DNA from: Candidatus Eiseniibacteriota bacterium
GTDB taxonomy: Bacteria; Eisenbacteria; RBG-16-71-46
Reading direction: 5' to 3'
DNA length: 64,000 nt
Assembly (NCBI GenBank): GCA_016710095.1
Contig: JADJLL010000006.1
Coordinates: forward strand, 128,051 to 192,050
The notes beneath the pieces were generated by a model. That model worked only from the letters and a program-made list of their open reading frames with translations. It made no database searches and had not been told where the DNA came from. The translations under genes and the position numbers were made by a program. Below, piece after piece: positions 12,386-25,547 of the stretch; the stretch's first letter is position 1; every line of letters begins with the position of its first letter.

Positions 12386-14772
12386 ACGACGCTGCCCTCC
12401 GGCAGCCCCGACTCGATCTTCACGTCGCGGAACAGCCGGAACACCGCGGCGTCGAGCATCGGCGCTTCGAGCGGCCAGACGAGCGTCGCGTCCAGCCGGC
12501 GCGGCGCCATGCCGGGATGGTCGAGCAGCCCGTGCAGCGACGGCAGCAGCCGCGGAAACACGTGGATGAACTCCGCGAGCATCCGGTGCTGCGCGATCGT
12601 CATGGCCGTCTCCCTGTCGCCCACCCGAAGAGCGGCCATGAGGGCGATCACCATGGCCTGCGAGGTGAGCCCGGTGTTGCCCAGCAATCCGGGGAGCAGC
12701 CGGCGCGCGTCTTCCACGCGTCCCTCGAACGCGGCGATGCCGCACTGGATCGCCCGCAGGTCGACCTCGCGCGCGCCGTCGGCATCGGCCTCGCGCGCGT
12801 CCGCCGCCGCGGCGGCGACGTCGCCCGACTCGAGGTGCAGCCGCGCGCGCTCGGCGTAGGCGAACGTGCGGAAGAACGAGCTGTCGCCCAGTTCCCGAAT
12901 GCGGCGCGTGAGCGCGAGGCATTCGTCGTGCCGCCTCGTCAGTCCCGTGATCATCGCGACCCAGCCCAGCGAGAACGCATCCTGGGGATCCAGCACACTC
13001 ACGCGGCGCACGTAACGCTCCGCCTTGGCCACGTTGCCGGCGGCGACGGCGAACACGCACAGGTTGGAGAGCGCCGGAGTGAAGTGGGGGTCCGCCTCGA
13101 TCGCGCGGAGCAGCGCCGCGTGCGCTCCCTCCCGATCGCCCGAGAACAGCAGGTTCAGCGCCTCGGCCTTGTGCCCCTCGGGCAGCCGCGGGTTGAGCGA
13201 GATCGCGTGGCGCGCCGCGTCGAGCCCGAGCCGCTGGAACTCGGCGGGGTCGCCGTCCACGCCCCACTGGCGGAACTGCGCGTAGCAGTCCGCCATGCCC
13301 GCCCACGCCAGCGCGTAGTCCGCGTCGATCTGCGTCGCCTGACGGAACAGTTCGAGCGCCTCGACAAGAGTCGACTTCTCGTAACGGCTGTAGCGCTCGC
13401 GACCCTGCAGGTAGAGATCGTACGCGGCCGCATCGCGCGGGCGGTGCTTGAGGAGATTGGCGGCTTCCGCCGGCGACAGCGCGACACGCAGCGCTTCGGT
13501 GATCGCCGCGGCGATCTCCTCCTGAACCGCGAACACGTCCTCCATGGTGCGGTCGTAGCGCTCGGCCCAGACCTGGAAGCCGTCGGCGGCGTTGCTCAAC
13601 TGCACCGAGATGCGCATGCGCTCGCCCGCGCGCCGCACGCTGCCCTGGAGCACCGTGCTCACGTTGAGCTCGCTCGCCACGGTGGCGAGGTCCACGTCCT
13701 TGCCGCGGTAGCGCGCCACGCCGTTGCGCGAAGCGACGCGCAGCCCCTTGATCTTGGAGAGGTCGGTGAGGATGTCCTCGGTGATGCCGGCGCAGAAGTA
13801 GTCGCTCTCGGAGTCCGGCGACAGGTTTTCGAAGTAGAGCACCGCGAGCGACGGGGCCGTCTGTACGGCCGCCATCGCGCCGGACGGGCGGCTACCGGCC
13901 GACGACGCCATCTCCAGCGCCATCGCGGCCAGTTCGGCCCTGAGCGCGCCGATGTCGGCCGGGCGCGTTTCCGGGTCCTTGAGGAGGCAGCGCCGCAGCA
14001 GGTCCACCAGCTTGGTGGGCGCGGCGACGGGCAGCGCGTTCCAGTCGGGCTCGCGCTCGAGCACTCGCACCATGACGTCGGACACCGTGTCGCCGCCGAA
14101 CACCTGCCGGGCGCACAGGCACTCGAACAGCACGCAGCCGAACGCCCACACGTCGGCGCGCCGGTCCACGACGCGGCCGCGCGCCTGCTCGGGGCTCATG
14201 TACGACGCCGTGCCCAGGATGACACCCGCGCCGGTGGCGCTCAGCGCCATGGTGGGCGATGCGCTCATGTCCACGGACGAAGGGTTCTCGGTGGCGCCGC
14301 CCTTGGCGAGCCCGAAGTCGAGCACCTTCACCGTGCGCGACGGCGTGAGCATGATGTTGCCCGGCTTCAGGTCGCGATGAACGATGCCCTTCTCGTGCGC
14401 CGCCTCGACCGCCGCGGCGACCTGCACCGCCACGTCGAGCGCTTCGCGCACCGGCAGCGGCCCGCGCACGAGCCGCGTGGTGAGCGTTTCGCCCTCGACC
14501 AGTTCGAGCACCAGGTACGTCGCGCCGTCCGCTTCCTCGAGCCCGAAGATGCCGGCCACGTTCGCGTGACTGAGCGACGCGAGCAGCCGCGCCTCGCGCT
14601 GGAAGCGCGCGAGCCGCTCGGGATTCTGCGCGAACGCCGCGGGCAGGCCCTTGATGGCGACGTCGCGGCCGAGCCGCGTGTCGCGCGCGCGGAAGACTTC
14701 ACCCATGCCGCCCGCGCCGAGCGGGCCGACGACTTCGTACGGACCGAGTTTCGTGCCGGGAACGAGCGTCAC
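12382..14772 (-). CDS. Cytoplasmic Ser/Thr kinase with TolB-like and TPR domains (kinase 3, last gene of the array)
   Basis: 796 residues. PknB-type kinase with GAGGMGEVFRARD, VAIKGLP, VHRDLKPGNIML and DFGLAKG. Unlike the other array members it has no obvious membrane helix. After the kinase (from about 315) comes a TolB-N-terminal-like region (LAVLYFENLSPDSESD, LQGSVRRAGERMRISVQL, VQEEIAAAITEAL) as found in AfsR/cyclase-type signalling proteins, then TPR-like helical repeats to the end. The GTG start at 14770-14772 overlaps the stop of kinase 4 (GTGA), with GGAG in the preceding codons. It is the 3'-terminal gene of the coupled series and ends in a CTAG shared with the convergent methyltransferase. 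Confidence 0.9.
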   Translation of the reverse strand: MTLVPGTKLGPYEVVGPLGAGGMGEVFRARDTRLGRDVAIKGLPAAFAQNPERLARFQREARLLASLSHANVAGIFGLEEADGATYLVLELVEGETLTTRLVRGPLPVREALDVAVQVAAAVEAAHEKGIVHRDLKPGNIMLTPSRTVKVLDFGLAKGGATENPSSVDMSASPTMALSATGAGVILGTASYMSPEQARGRVVDRRADVWAFGCVLFECLCARQVFGGDTVSDVMVRVLEREPDWNALPVAAPTKLVDLLRRCLLKDPETRPADIGALRAELAAMALEMASSAGSRPSGAMAAVQTAPSLAVLYFENLSPDSESDYFCAGITEDILTDLSKIKGLRVASRNGVARYRGKDVDLATVASELNVSTVLQGSVRRAGERMRISVQLSNAADGFQVWAERYDRTMEDVFAVQEEIAAAITEALRVALSPAEAANLLKHRPRDAAAYDLYLQGRERYSRYEKSTLVEALELFRQATQIDADYALAWAGMADCYAQFRQWGVDGDPAEFQRLGLDAARHAISLNPRLPEGHKAEALNLLFSGDREGAHAALLRAIEADPHFTPALSNLCVFAVAAGNVAKAERYVRRVSVLDPQDAFSLGWVAMITGLTRRHDECLALTRRIRELGDSSFFRTFAYAERARLHLESGDVAAAAADAREADADGAREVDLRAIQCGIAAFEGRVEDARRLLPGLLGNTGLTSQAMVIALMAALRVGDRETAMTIAQHRMLAEFIHVFPRLLPSLHGLLDHPGMAPRRLDATLVWPLEAPMLDAAVFRLFRDVKIESGLPEGSVV

Positions 14773-17459
14773 TTCTTCTCCAGGAGATGCTGCCAGCCGA
14801 GCACGACGTCGAGCCGCGTCTCGACCGAGCCGGGCTTCTCGGTCTGGAAGAGGAATCGCTTCGTGCTCTTGTCGTATCCCACGACGCCCTCCGGCCCTCG
14901 CAGCGTGAACAGCAACTGCGGCGCACTCTGCCGGAAGCCGCCGTCGAACGACACCACGCTCGAGTAGCACCGGCCCGCGGCGCCGAAGAGAATCACCTCG
15001 TAGCCGTCCCCCGACCAGACGGCGCCGCGCAGCCCGGGTGCGTTGAGCTGGTAGCGCGCTCCCGGATCGCTCGCGGAACGGATGAACACCGACGGCGTGC
15101 CGCCGTCGTCCACGACCGTGACCAGCCAGCGGCCGTCCGGCGAATAGCTCGCGGTGACTTCGGCGGCCGGTGTGCTCTCCAGCACTCCCGGCGCCCCACC
15201 GCCCACGAGCGGAACGGTCCAGAGGTCGATGTTGCCCTTCGCGTCCGACGCGCGAGCCAGCAGGTGCGAACCGTCCGGCGACCACGTCATCGGGTAGGCG
15301 AAGATGCCGGGCGCCTTGAAGAGCAGCGAGTCGGGACCGCTGCCGTCCGCGGCCTTGGTGTGGATCTCCCACCCGCGCGGTCCCGGAAGCCGCGCGAACG
15401 CGAGCATGCGGCCGTCGGTGGACCACTCGAGCTGGTCCGCGCGGACCTTCATGTAGGTGATGCGGTTCGCCGCTCCGCTCGCGAGGTCCATGACCGCGAT
15501 GTCGGGCGTCTCGTTGGTCACGTAGGCGATCCGGCGGCCGTCCGGAGACAGCGCCGCGGTGTGGCCATCGAGGTCCGCGACCGCGATGCCGGCGGGCGCG
15601 CCGCTGCGCGTGCGCCAGTCCAGCAGGTGGTGCGGTTCGGTCCAATGCTGGGCGAGCAGGGCCCCGTGATTGGCGGAGACGTTCCCGTACCCGAAGTTGT
15701 CGGAGGCCACTTCGTCGAGCACGACGCGCGCCGGCCCCGACACCTTGAAGGTGCGCGGATCGAACCGGCGCATGACCAGCCGGCGCTTCATGAAGTTGAT
15801 CCCGGTGTCGAGCGAGTAGAGCCAGCCCGGCGCCACGTAGTGCGCCACGGTCCCGGTCCGGACGACTTCGAACGGCTTGCCGCCGCCCAGGTCACCCACG
15901 TACGTGGTGGGATCCTCGCCCGTGCCGATCGCCGTGTAGAGGAAGTGGCGCCCGTCGGGCAGGAACTGCGGATAGCGGTGCCCGCGCTCACCGCGCGAGT
16001 GATCCACCGTCGTCACGGCGGTCGGCTGACCGCCCGCGGAGCTCACCTGCATGAGCCCGCCCTCGCGCTCCGGAGCGAACACGATCACGCCCTGCTTCGA
16101 CCACGTGCCGCCGCGCGCGTCCGGCGCGTCGCACAGGATCGCGGGCGAACTGCCGTCGAGCTGCACGCGTCGCAGCTTGCCGGCGGCGAAGAAGCCGATG
16201 CTGCGTCCGTCCGGCGACCAGAACGCGAGGGAGGCGTTCTCGGTCCCGGGGACGAGCCGCGCCTTGGGGTCGTCGATCGGGCGCACGTAGAGCCGCGGCG
16301 TGTTGGCGCTGTCCACCGCCGCGAAGAAGAACGATTGCCCGTCGGGCGCCCACTCCCCCTCGGCCGGCAACTGCAGCACGGTGCCCTCGGGTGATTCGAC
16401 CGTGAAGCGCGCGAGCGGCTGCGAAGCGCGCGAGGCGCCCCACGGACCGAACGCGTACGCCAGCGCGGCGAGCGCGACGAGCACTCCGGCCGCCGCGACC
16501 AGCAGCGGCGTGCGGCCGGCCCCCGCGCGTGCGGGCACCGACGAAGGCGCGGCGTGTGCGCCGCTCGACGAGCTGCCGCCGCCGGAGCCGATCCACGAGA
16601 GCTCGCGCCGCACGTCACCGGCCGACTGCCAGCGCTCGTCCGGGTCCTTGGCGAGGCACTGCAGGATCAATCGCTCGAGCGCGGGCGGCGACATCGGAGC
16701 GACTTCCGACAATGGCCGAGGCGCGTCTCTCATGATGCTGCTGATGAGGCTCGCCTGCGTCGCGCCTTCGTAGGCGCGCTTGCCCGTCGTCATCTCGTAC
16801 AGCACGCAACCGAGCGCCCAGATGTCGGCGCGAGAGTCGGCCTCGCGTCCTTCCATCTGCTCGGGCGACATGTACTGGAACGTGCCGACGATGCTGCCCT
16901 CGGCGGTCAGCGGCGACGCCACGGTGGGTGACTGCGTGAGCGCGGTCATGGTGGCGCCGCTGGCGCTCACGGGTCCGCCCATCGCGGTCGCGCGCGCGAG
17001 CCCGAAGTCCATCAGCTTGGCGCCCGACTTGCCCAGCATGACGTTGCCCGGCTTGAGGTCGCGATGCACCACGCCCGCGCGATGCGCGCGGTCGAGCGCG
17101 TCGGCGACCTGCGAGCCGATGCGCAGCACGTCGGGCAGCGGCAGCGGGCCCTTCTGCAGCCGGGCCGCGAGCGACTCGCCCTCCACCAGTTCCATGACCA
17201 GGTAGTCGGTCTCGCCCTCGCGCCCCACGTCGTGCAGCACGCAGATGTGCGGATGGTTGAGCGCGGCGATCGCCTTGGCCTCGCGCTCGAAGCGCGCACG
17301 CACGTCGGCGTTCGCGCTCAGGTGCTGCGGCAGCACTTTCACCGCGACATCGCGGCCGAGCCGCGTGTCGCGCGCGCGATACACCTCGCCCATGCCGCCC
17401 GCGCCGAGCGGCGCGACGATCTCGTAGGGACCGAGCTTGGTGCCTGCGTCGAGGCTCAT
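14769..17459 (-). CDS. Membrane Ser/Thr kinase with PD40 propeller (kinase 4)
   Basis: 896 residues. Kinase motifs GAGGMGEVYRARD, VAVKVLPQHL, VHRDLKPGNVM and DFGLARA are intact. The activation loop has the same Ser/Thr-rich insertion as kinase 1 (GPVSASGATMTALTQSPT). One membrane helix (about 318-342, LLVAAAGVLVALAALAYAF) precedes roughly 550 residues of PD40 blades with repeated WSPDGR or SPDGRR motifs. The C-terminus ends LEKK, and those codons supply the GGAGAAG binding site for kinase 3. The ATG at 17457-17459 overlaps the stop of kinase 5 (ATGA). Confidence 0.93.
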   Translation of the reverse strand: MSLDAGTKLGPYEIVAPLGAGGMGEVYRARDTRLGRDVAVKVLPQHLSANADVRARFEREAKAIAALNHPHICVLHDVGREGETDYLVMELVEGESLAARLQKGPLPLPDVLRIGSQVADALDRAHRAGVVHRDLKPGNVMLGKSGAKLMDFGLARATAMGGPVSASGATMTALTQSPTVASPLTAEGSIVGTFQYMSPEQMEGREADSRADIWALGCVLYEMTTGKRAYEGATQASLISSIMRDAPRPLSEVAPMSPPALERLILQCLAKDPDERWQSAGDVRRELSWIGSGGGSSSSGAHAAPSSVPARAGAGRTPLLVAAAGVLVALAALAYAFGPWGASRASQPLARFTVESPEGTVLQLPAEGEWAPDGQSFFFAAVDSANTPRLYVRPIDDPKARLVPGTENASLAFWSPDGRSIGFFAAGKLRRVQLDGSSPAILCDAPDARGGTWSKQGVIVFAPEREGGLMQVSSAGGQPTAVTTVDHSRGERGHRYPQFLPDGRHFLYTAIGTGEDPTTYVGDLGGGKPFEVVRTGTVAHYVAPGWLYSLDTGINFMKRRLVMRRFDPRTFKVSGPARVVLDEVASDNFGYGNVSANHGALLAQHWTEPHHLLDWRTRSGAPAGIAVADLDGHTAALSPDGRRIAYVTNETPDIAVMDLASGAANRITYMKVRADQLEWSTDGRMLAFARLPGPRGWEIHTKAADGSGPDSLLFKAPGIFAYPMTWSPDGSHLLARASDAKGNIDLWTVPLVGGGAPGVLESTPAAEVTASYSPDGRWLVTVVDDGGTPSVFIRSASDPGARYQLNAPGLRGAVWSGDGYEVILFGAAGRCYSSVVSFDGGFRQSAPQLLFTLRGPEGVVGYDKSTKRFLFQTEKPGSVETRLDVVLGWQHLLEKK

Positions 17460-20152
17460 TTCTTCAGGAGTCCTTCCCAGTGCTGCACGAGGCGCATGGC
17501 GGGTCCGGGCGCACTCTGGTCGCGCCGGGTCACGAGGAACCGCTCGCCGTCGCGCGTGACGATGTCGTCGACGTCGACGGGGATTTCGAAGAGGGTCGTG
17601 GGCCTGCCGGGCCGGATCACGTCGCCGGAGATTTCGAGCGGCACGCTGGCGATGTTGTCCTCGTCCGTGGAGTAGATCAGCTCACGGCCGCCCCGTCCCC
17701 ACATGCAGCGCATGTAGTAGTTCTTCGCGCCCGAGAGGATCTGCACGCGGTGGCCGGGCACGGGATAGGTATCCACCACGAGATCCACCTTGCCGTCCGT
17801 TCGCGTCGTGTACGCCACCCACCGGCCGTCCGGAGAGATCGACGCGCGGCGCTCGAATGCCGGTGTCGCGACGTAAGGCACCGGAGCGCCACCGTCGATC
17901 GGCACCACGTAGAGGTCCCAGCTGTTGTCCTCCGCCGGCCCTTTCGCGGCACCGAGCCCCGCAACGAGCAGCGAGCGACCGTCGGGCGCCCAGCCCTGTG
18001 CCTCCAGGAACATCACGGGGATCGATGCCACGGAGTCGCGCGGGCCGCTCCCACCGAAGCGAATCAGTCTCAAGGCTTCGCGCCCGCCCTCGTGCGCGGT
18101 CGCGACGATGCGCGAGCCGTCGGGTGACCACTGCGCGAGCTGGTAGGGATCGATGCGTGCGAGCAGTCGCGTCGGCACGCCGCGATCGAGGTCCACCTGC
18201 CACAGGTCGCCGTCGCTCGTCGCCAGCGCCGAGCGCTGATCGGGCGACAGGGCCGAGACGCTCCAGTTCGCCTGCGGAAGCGCGACCACTCCACGCGACG
18301 CACCGCTGCGGTCGAGCCACTCGAGCCGGGCATCCGGCGCCTTGCTGTCCGGGTACATCAACCAGCCGGATCGCGTGGAAGATGCCACGGGCTCGGCGTC
18401 CACGTCGGCCCGCACGGGCGCCTCGCCCAGCGTGAATCGTTCCCCCACGCACCGGAGCTTGCGCAGGTCGAATCGTTGCGCCGTCACCTTGCCGTTCTGC
18501 ACGAACACGAGATAGCCCGGCTCCACGTAGGACACGCCGCTCTCGGCCTGCATCACGACCTGTGACTGGGTCGAGCCGATCGAGCCCACGCGAATCGTGT
18601 AGCCGTTCGGCCCGCCGGGCATGACGGAGAAGAGAAAGTGCTCACCGTCGGGCAGGAACCGCGGGAACCGGTGTCCGGCTTCCCCGCTCGCGGCGTCGAG
18701 CACGGTCGCGGGCTCGGGCTTGCCGCCGTTCGCCGGGATCTTCATGAGCGGTCCGGACGGCGCCGGCGCGAACACGATCACGTCGCGAGCGCCCCAGCTG
18801 AGGCCGCGCGGATCGGACACGTCGGCCAACCGCGTCGGGCTGCCGCCCGCGACGGGAACACGGCTGACCGACTTGTCTCCCATGCTCGAGTACGCCACGG
18901 CACGGCCGTCGGGCGACCAACTCACCATGCCCACGCCATCCGTTCCGAGCACCACCTGGGGCTCCGACGCGTCGAGCCGCCACAGCCACACGCGCGGAGC
19001 TTCGTTCCGCTGGGCGGCCGCCGCGACGGCCATGCGGCCGTCCGGGGAGATCGCCATCGAGCTCCAGTTGTTCACGATCGTCAGGTCGCGCGGCGCGGGC
19101 ACCTGCGTGACCAGCGTCGGTTCGGTGCGCGAGTAGAGCTGCCAGAGCGCGATCGCGGCGGCGACCAGGCCCAGTGCGCCGACGGCCCATCCCACGAGCG
19201 AGGCCTTGCCGTGCGACTTCGTGCGCGGGATCGACACGCCGCTCACCGACGACACGCTCGCGGACTGCGAGCCCGGCTCCGAGATCCATCCCAGCTGCAG
19301 CTTCACGTCGTGCGCGGTCTGGATGCGATCGTCGGCGTCCTTGGCCAGCAAAGCCGAGACGACGCGCTCGAGCGCGGGCGGGCTCATCGGCGCGAGCGCC
19401 GCCAGCGGCGCCGGCTCGCTGCCCATGATCGCGGTGATGAGGCTCGCCTGGCTGCGTCCTTCGAACGCGCGCTTGCCCGTCGCCATTTCGTAGAGCACGC
19501 AGCCCAGCGCCCAGAGGTCGGAGCGCGAGTCGGCCTCGCGCCCTTCGAGCTGCTCGGGCGACATGTACTGGAACGTCCCGACGATCGCGCCTTCCGCCGT
19601 GAGCGGCGACGCCACGGTCGGATGCTGCGTGAGCGCGCCCATCGTGGCGCCGCTCGCGCTGACCGGCCCGCTCGCGACACTCGCGCGCGCGAGCCCGAAG
19701 TCCATGAGCTTCGCGCCCGACTTCGTGATCATCACGTTGCCCGGCTTCAAGTCGCGATGCACGACGCCCGCGCGATGCGCGCGATCGAGCGCGTCGGCGA
19801 TCTGCGAGCCGAAGCGCAGCACGTCCGCCATCGGCAGCGGCCCTTTGAGCAGGCGCTGCGAGAGCGTGTCGCCCTCGACCAGTTCCATGACGAGGTAGTC
19901 CGTCTCGCCTTCGCGCCCCACGTCGAACAGCGTGCAGATGTTCGGATGGTTGAGCGAAGAGACCGTCTTCGCCTCGCGCTCGAAGCGCGCGCGCACGTCG
20001 GCGTTCGCGCTCAGGTGCTGCGGCAGCACCTTCACCGCGACGTCGCGACCGAGCCGCGTGTCACGTGCGCGATACACCTCGCCCATGCCGCCCGCGCCCA
20101 GGGGCGCGACGATCTCGTAGGGACCGAGCTTGGTGCCGGGAGTCAGCGTCAC
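17456..20152 (-). CDS. Membrane Ser/Thr kinase with PD40 propeller (kinase 5)
   Basis: 898 residues, reading MTLTPGTKLGPYEIVAPLGA from a GTG at 20150-20152 that overlaps the stop of kinase 6 (GTGA). Longer in-frame extensions lie inside kinase 6 and are not protein-like. The intact kinase core has VAVKVLPQHL, VHRDLKPGNVMITK and DFGLARASV, with the clade-typical SASGATMGALTQHPT loop and SPEQLEGREADSRSD. One helix (about 345-367, VGWAVGALGLVAAAIALW) is followed by PD40 blades (WSPDGRAVAY, LPDGEHFLF). The C-terminus QHWEGLLKK matches the family pattern NWxxxLxKK and carries the ribosome binding region of kinase 4. Confidence 0.93.
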   Translation of the reverse strand: MTLTPGTKLGPYEIVAPLGAGGMGEVYRARDTRLGRDVAVKVLPQHLSANADVRARFEREAKTVSSLNHPNICTLFDVGREGETDYLVMELVEGDTLSQRLLKGPLPMADVLRFGSQIADALDRAHRAGVVHRDLKPGNVMITKSGAKLMDFGLARASVASGPVSASGATMGALTQHPTVASPLTAEGAIVGTFQYMSPEQLEGREADSRSDLWALGCVLYEMATGKRAFEGRSQASLITAIMGSEPAPLAALAPMSPPALERVVSALLAKDADDRIQTAHDVKLQLGWISEPGSQSASVSSVSGVSIPRTKSHGKASLVGWAVGALGLVAAAIALWQLYSRTEPTLVTQVPAPRDLTIVNNWSSMAISPDGRMAVAAAAQRNEAPRVWLWRLDASEPQVVLGTDGVGMVSWSPDGRAVAYSSMGDKSVSRVPVAGGSPTRLADVSDPRGLSWGARDVIVFAPAPSGPLMKIPANGGKPEPATVLDAASGEAGHRFPRFLPDGEHFLFSVMPGGPNGYTIRVGSIGSTQSQVVMQAESGVSYVEPGYLVFVQNGKVTAQRFDLRKLRCVGERFTLGEAPVRADVDAEPVASSTRSGWLMYPDSKAPDARLEWLDRSGASRGVVALPQANWSVSALSPDQRSALATSDGDLWQVDLDRGVPTRLLARIDPYQLAQWSPDGSRIVATAHEGGREALRLIRFGGSGPRDSVASIPVMFLEAQGWAPDGRSLLVAGLGAAKGPAEDNSWDLYVVPIDGGAPVPYVATPAFERRASISPDGRWVAYTTRTDGKVDLVVDTYPVPGHRVQILSGAKNYYMRCMWGRGGRELIYSTDEDNIASVPLEISGDVIRPGRPTTLFEIPVDVDDIVTRDGERFLVTRRDQSAPGPAMRLVQHWEGLLKK

Positions 20153-22826
20153 TTGGTCTTCTCCAGTTCGCTCATCCAACCGCTGGCCACGGTGATCGAG
20201 CGCGCCCGCTCGCCCTGCGGCAGCATCACGAGCATGCGGCCATCCTGCAGCATGCACATCGCGTCGACGCCCCGCGGCACCTGCCGCACGACACGCGAGC
20301 GGCCGACGCCCAACACCGGAGCGGACGACACCTCCGTCGCCAGCAGGCTCGCGCCGTCTTGGCTCAAGAAGTACAGCTCGCGCCCGTCACGGCTCCATAC
20401 GAGCACGGCAGCGCCGCGGCCGAGGGTGCTGAAGTTGGTGGAACCGACGCGGATCGTCTGCGCCCGAGCCGGGAAGTCCGCGATGTAGACCTCGAAGCGT
20501 CCGGACACGTCGCTCACGTAGGCGATGTGACGGCCGTCGGGCGACAGCGTCGCGACATTCTCGTCCGCCGGAGTCGCGAGCCACGGCTTCGGCTTCGCCC
20601 CGGGCTGCCAGTCGATCGTCTGGATGTCGAAGCGATTTCCCTCCACGAGGGCGCCCGTGATCATGGTCTTTCCGTCGGGAGTCCAGCCCGTCACCGTGCG
20701 CCACAGTTGGTCGCCGAGCGCGAGCGCGCTGTCGGCGCCCGAGGCGGGATCGATCTGCAGCAGCCCGGACTTGGTCGCGCCGACGATCCGCGTTCCGGCG
20801 GGATTCCACGCGGGAAAGTGCACGCCGCGCCCCATGGGGGCGATCTGCGCGACCGCACCGGTTTCGAGATCCCCGATCCAGTTCGAGTAGCCCGAGGGTT
20901 CGGCGCACGCGACGGCGAACCGGCGGTCGTCGGGCGACAGCACACCGGTGCCGGCCGCGACCGGGAAGACGACGCGCGTCGGAGTGAGCCGCCCGTCGGC
21001 CTCGACCCAGGCGACCGCGGTCGGACGGTGATCGCGCGGCACGTACGCCATGACGCCGGTCTCCGAGCAGCTGACCAGCGGCGAGAGCTGCACCGAGCCG
21101 ACCGCTTCGACCTGGTCGGCGAGCTGCTCGGGCTCGCCCACGGGCGCGAGCGTGCGCAGGTCCATGCGCTGCGCGAGCAATGCGCCGTCGCGCGTGAACA
21201 GGATGCGGTCCGGCGCGGCGAACACGGGCGCGGAATGCGCGGTGAGGAGGGGCCGGATGCGGGCGCCGTCGAGGGCTCCCGTCATGACCTGGGATTCCCC
21301 GGCGTTCGAGGCGGCGTTCACCACGAACAGGAAGTGCTTGCCGTCCGGAAGGAACGTCGGGAACCGGTGCGACGTCTCGCCCGCGGCCGAATCCACCGCC
21401 GTCAACGCGCGCGGAACGCCGCCCCCGGCGGCGACCGCGAAGATCCCGCCGCGCGGATCGGGTGAGAAGACGATCTGTCCCGCGCTCCCCCACGCGCCGC
21501 CGCGGCCGCTGGACGCGGCGCAGAGGGCACGCGCGCCCCCACCCGAGATCGCGATGCGCCGGAGTTTGCCCTCCGAGAAGAAGGCGACGTCGCGCGAGTC
21601 CGGCGACCAGAACGGCCACGTCGCACCTTCGGTGCCCTCGAGCAGGCGGATGCCCTCCTGCGCGAGCGAACGCACCCAGAGCCGGTCGGTGCCCGCGCTG
21701 TCCGTGAGCGTGAACACGAGCGACCGTCCGTCCGGCGAGAGTGCGAAGGAACCCACCTCGCCCAGCCGTCCGGAGCGCGAAGGCTCGAGCATCGAGAGCC
21801 GTGTCGCTCCGCTGGGCTCCGGCGCGCTTCGCCGCAACGGCAGGAACACGCCGAGCGCGATGCACGCGAGCGCGCCGATGCCGAGCACGAGTCCGCTGCG
21901 CCACTGCACGGTGGACACCGGCGGTGCGCTGGCCGGGGCCGCGGCCGGCGCCACGGTCGCCGCCGCGAGCACGCTGCCACCCGACAGCACGATGCGCGCC
22001 TCGCCGATGTCGCGCAGCCGCGCGCGCGCGTCCTTGGTCAGGCAGCGCTTGAGCAGCGCGACCACGTGCGCGGGCGTCGAGGCCGGCAGCAGGCTCCAGT
22101 CGGGCTCGCGCTCGAGGATGCGGGCGACCATGTCGCTCACCGTCTCGCCTTCGATCACGCGCTTTCCGCTCAGGCACTCGAACAGCACGCAGCCGAACGA
22201 CCAGATGTCGGTGCGCCGGTCCACCTGCTTGCCGCGCGCCTGCTCCGGGCTCATGTACGCGGCGGTGCCGAGGATCACGCCCACGCCCGTCGCCGCGTAC
22301 GTCATCGTCGGCGAGGCGCTCAGGTCCGTGGACGACGGCGAGCCGTCACCGCTGCTCGACTTGGCGAGACCGAAGTCGAGCACCTTCACGACCCCGTCGG
22401 CCTTGAGCATCACGTTGCCGGGCTTCAGGTCGCGATGGATCACGCCCGCTTCGTGCGCCGCCTCGACCGCGGTCGCGATCTGCGCGCACACGTCGAGCGT
22501 CTCGGCGAGCGGCAGCGGCCCGCGCGCGAGCCGCGCCTGCAGCGTCTCGCCCTCGATGAACTCGAGCACGAGGTAGCGGCGGCCCTCGACCACTTCGAGC
22601 CCGAAGATGCTGCCGATGTTCGTGTGGTGCAGCGACGCGAGCAGCTTGGCCTCGCGCTCGAAGCGCGCGACGCGCTCGGCGTCGGTGTCGAAACCGTCGG
22701 GCAGCGCCTTGATCGCGACGTCGCGCCCGAGCCGCGTGTCACGTGCGCGATACACCTCGCCCATGCCGCCTTGCCCGAGCGGCGCGACGATTTCGTAGGG
22801 GCCGAGCTTCGTTCCCGCGTCGAGAC

Positions 22827-22830
<4 letters not shown>
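20149..22830 (-). CDS. Membrane Ser/Thr kinase with PD40 propeller (kinase 6)
   Basis: 893 residues from a rare TTG start (22828-22830) overlapping the stop of kinase 7 (TTGA). It reads (M)SLDAGTKLGPYEIVAPLG, the same register as the paralogues. The kinase belongs to the second subfamily of the array: LPDGFDTDAERVARFEREA, HHTNIGSIFGLE, IHRDLKPGNVMLKADG, and a short Ser/Thr loop SSTDLSASPTMTY. This domain is almost identical to that of kinase 8. One helix (about 315-338, LGIGALACIALGVFL) leads to PD40 blades (FWSPDSRDVAFF, LPDGKHFLFVV). It ends WMSELEKTK. No kinase motif is missing. Confidence 0.93.

Positions 22831-25543
<2,713 letters not shown>

Positions 25544-25547
<4 letters not shown>

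Noticed and set aside
12773..14772. Kinase 3 beginning far upstream at about 15645
   Set aside because: The extra N-terminal residues are out-of-frame kinase 4 sequence and not kinase-like; all paralogues begin a few residues before GTKLGPYE.
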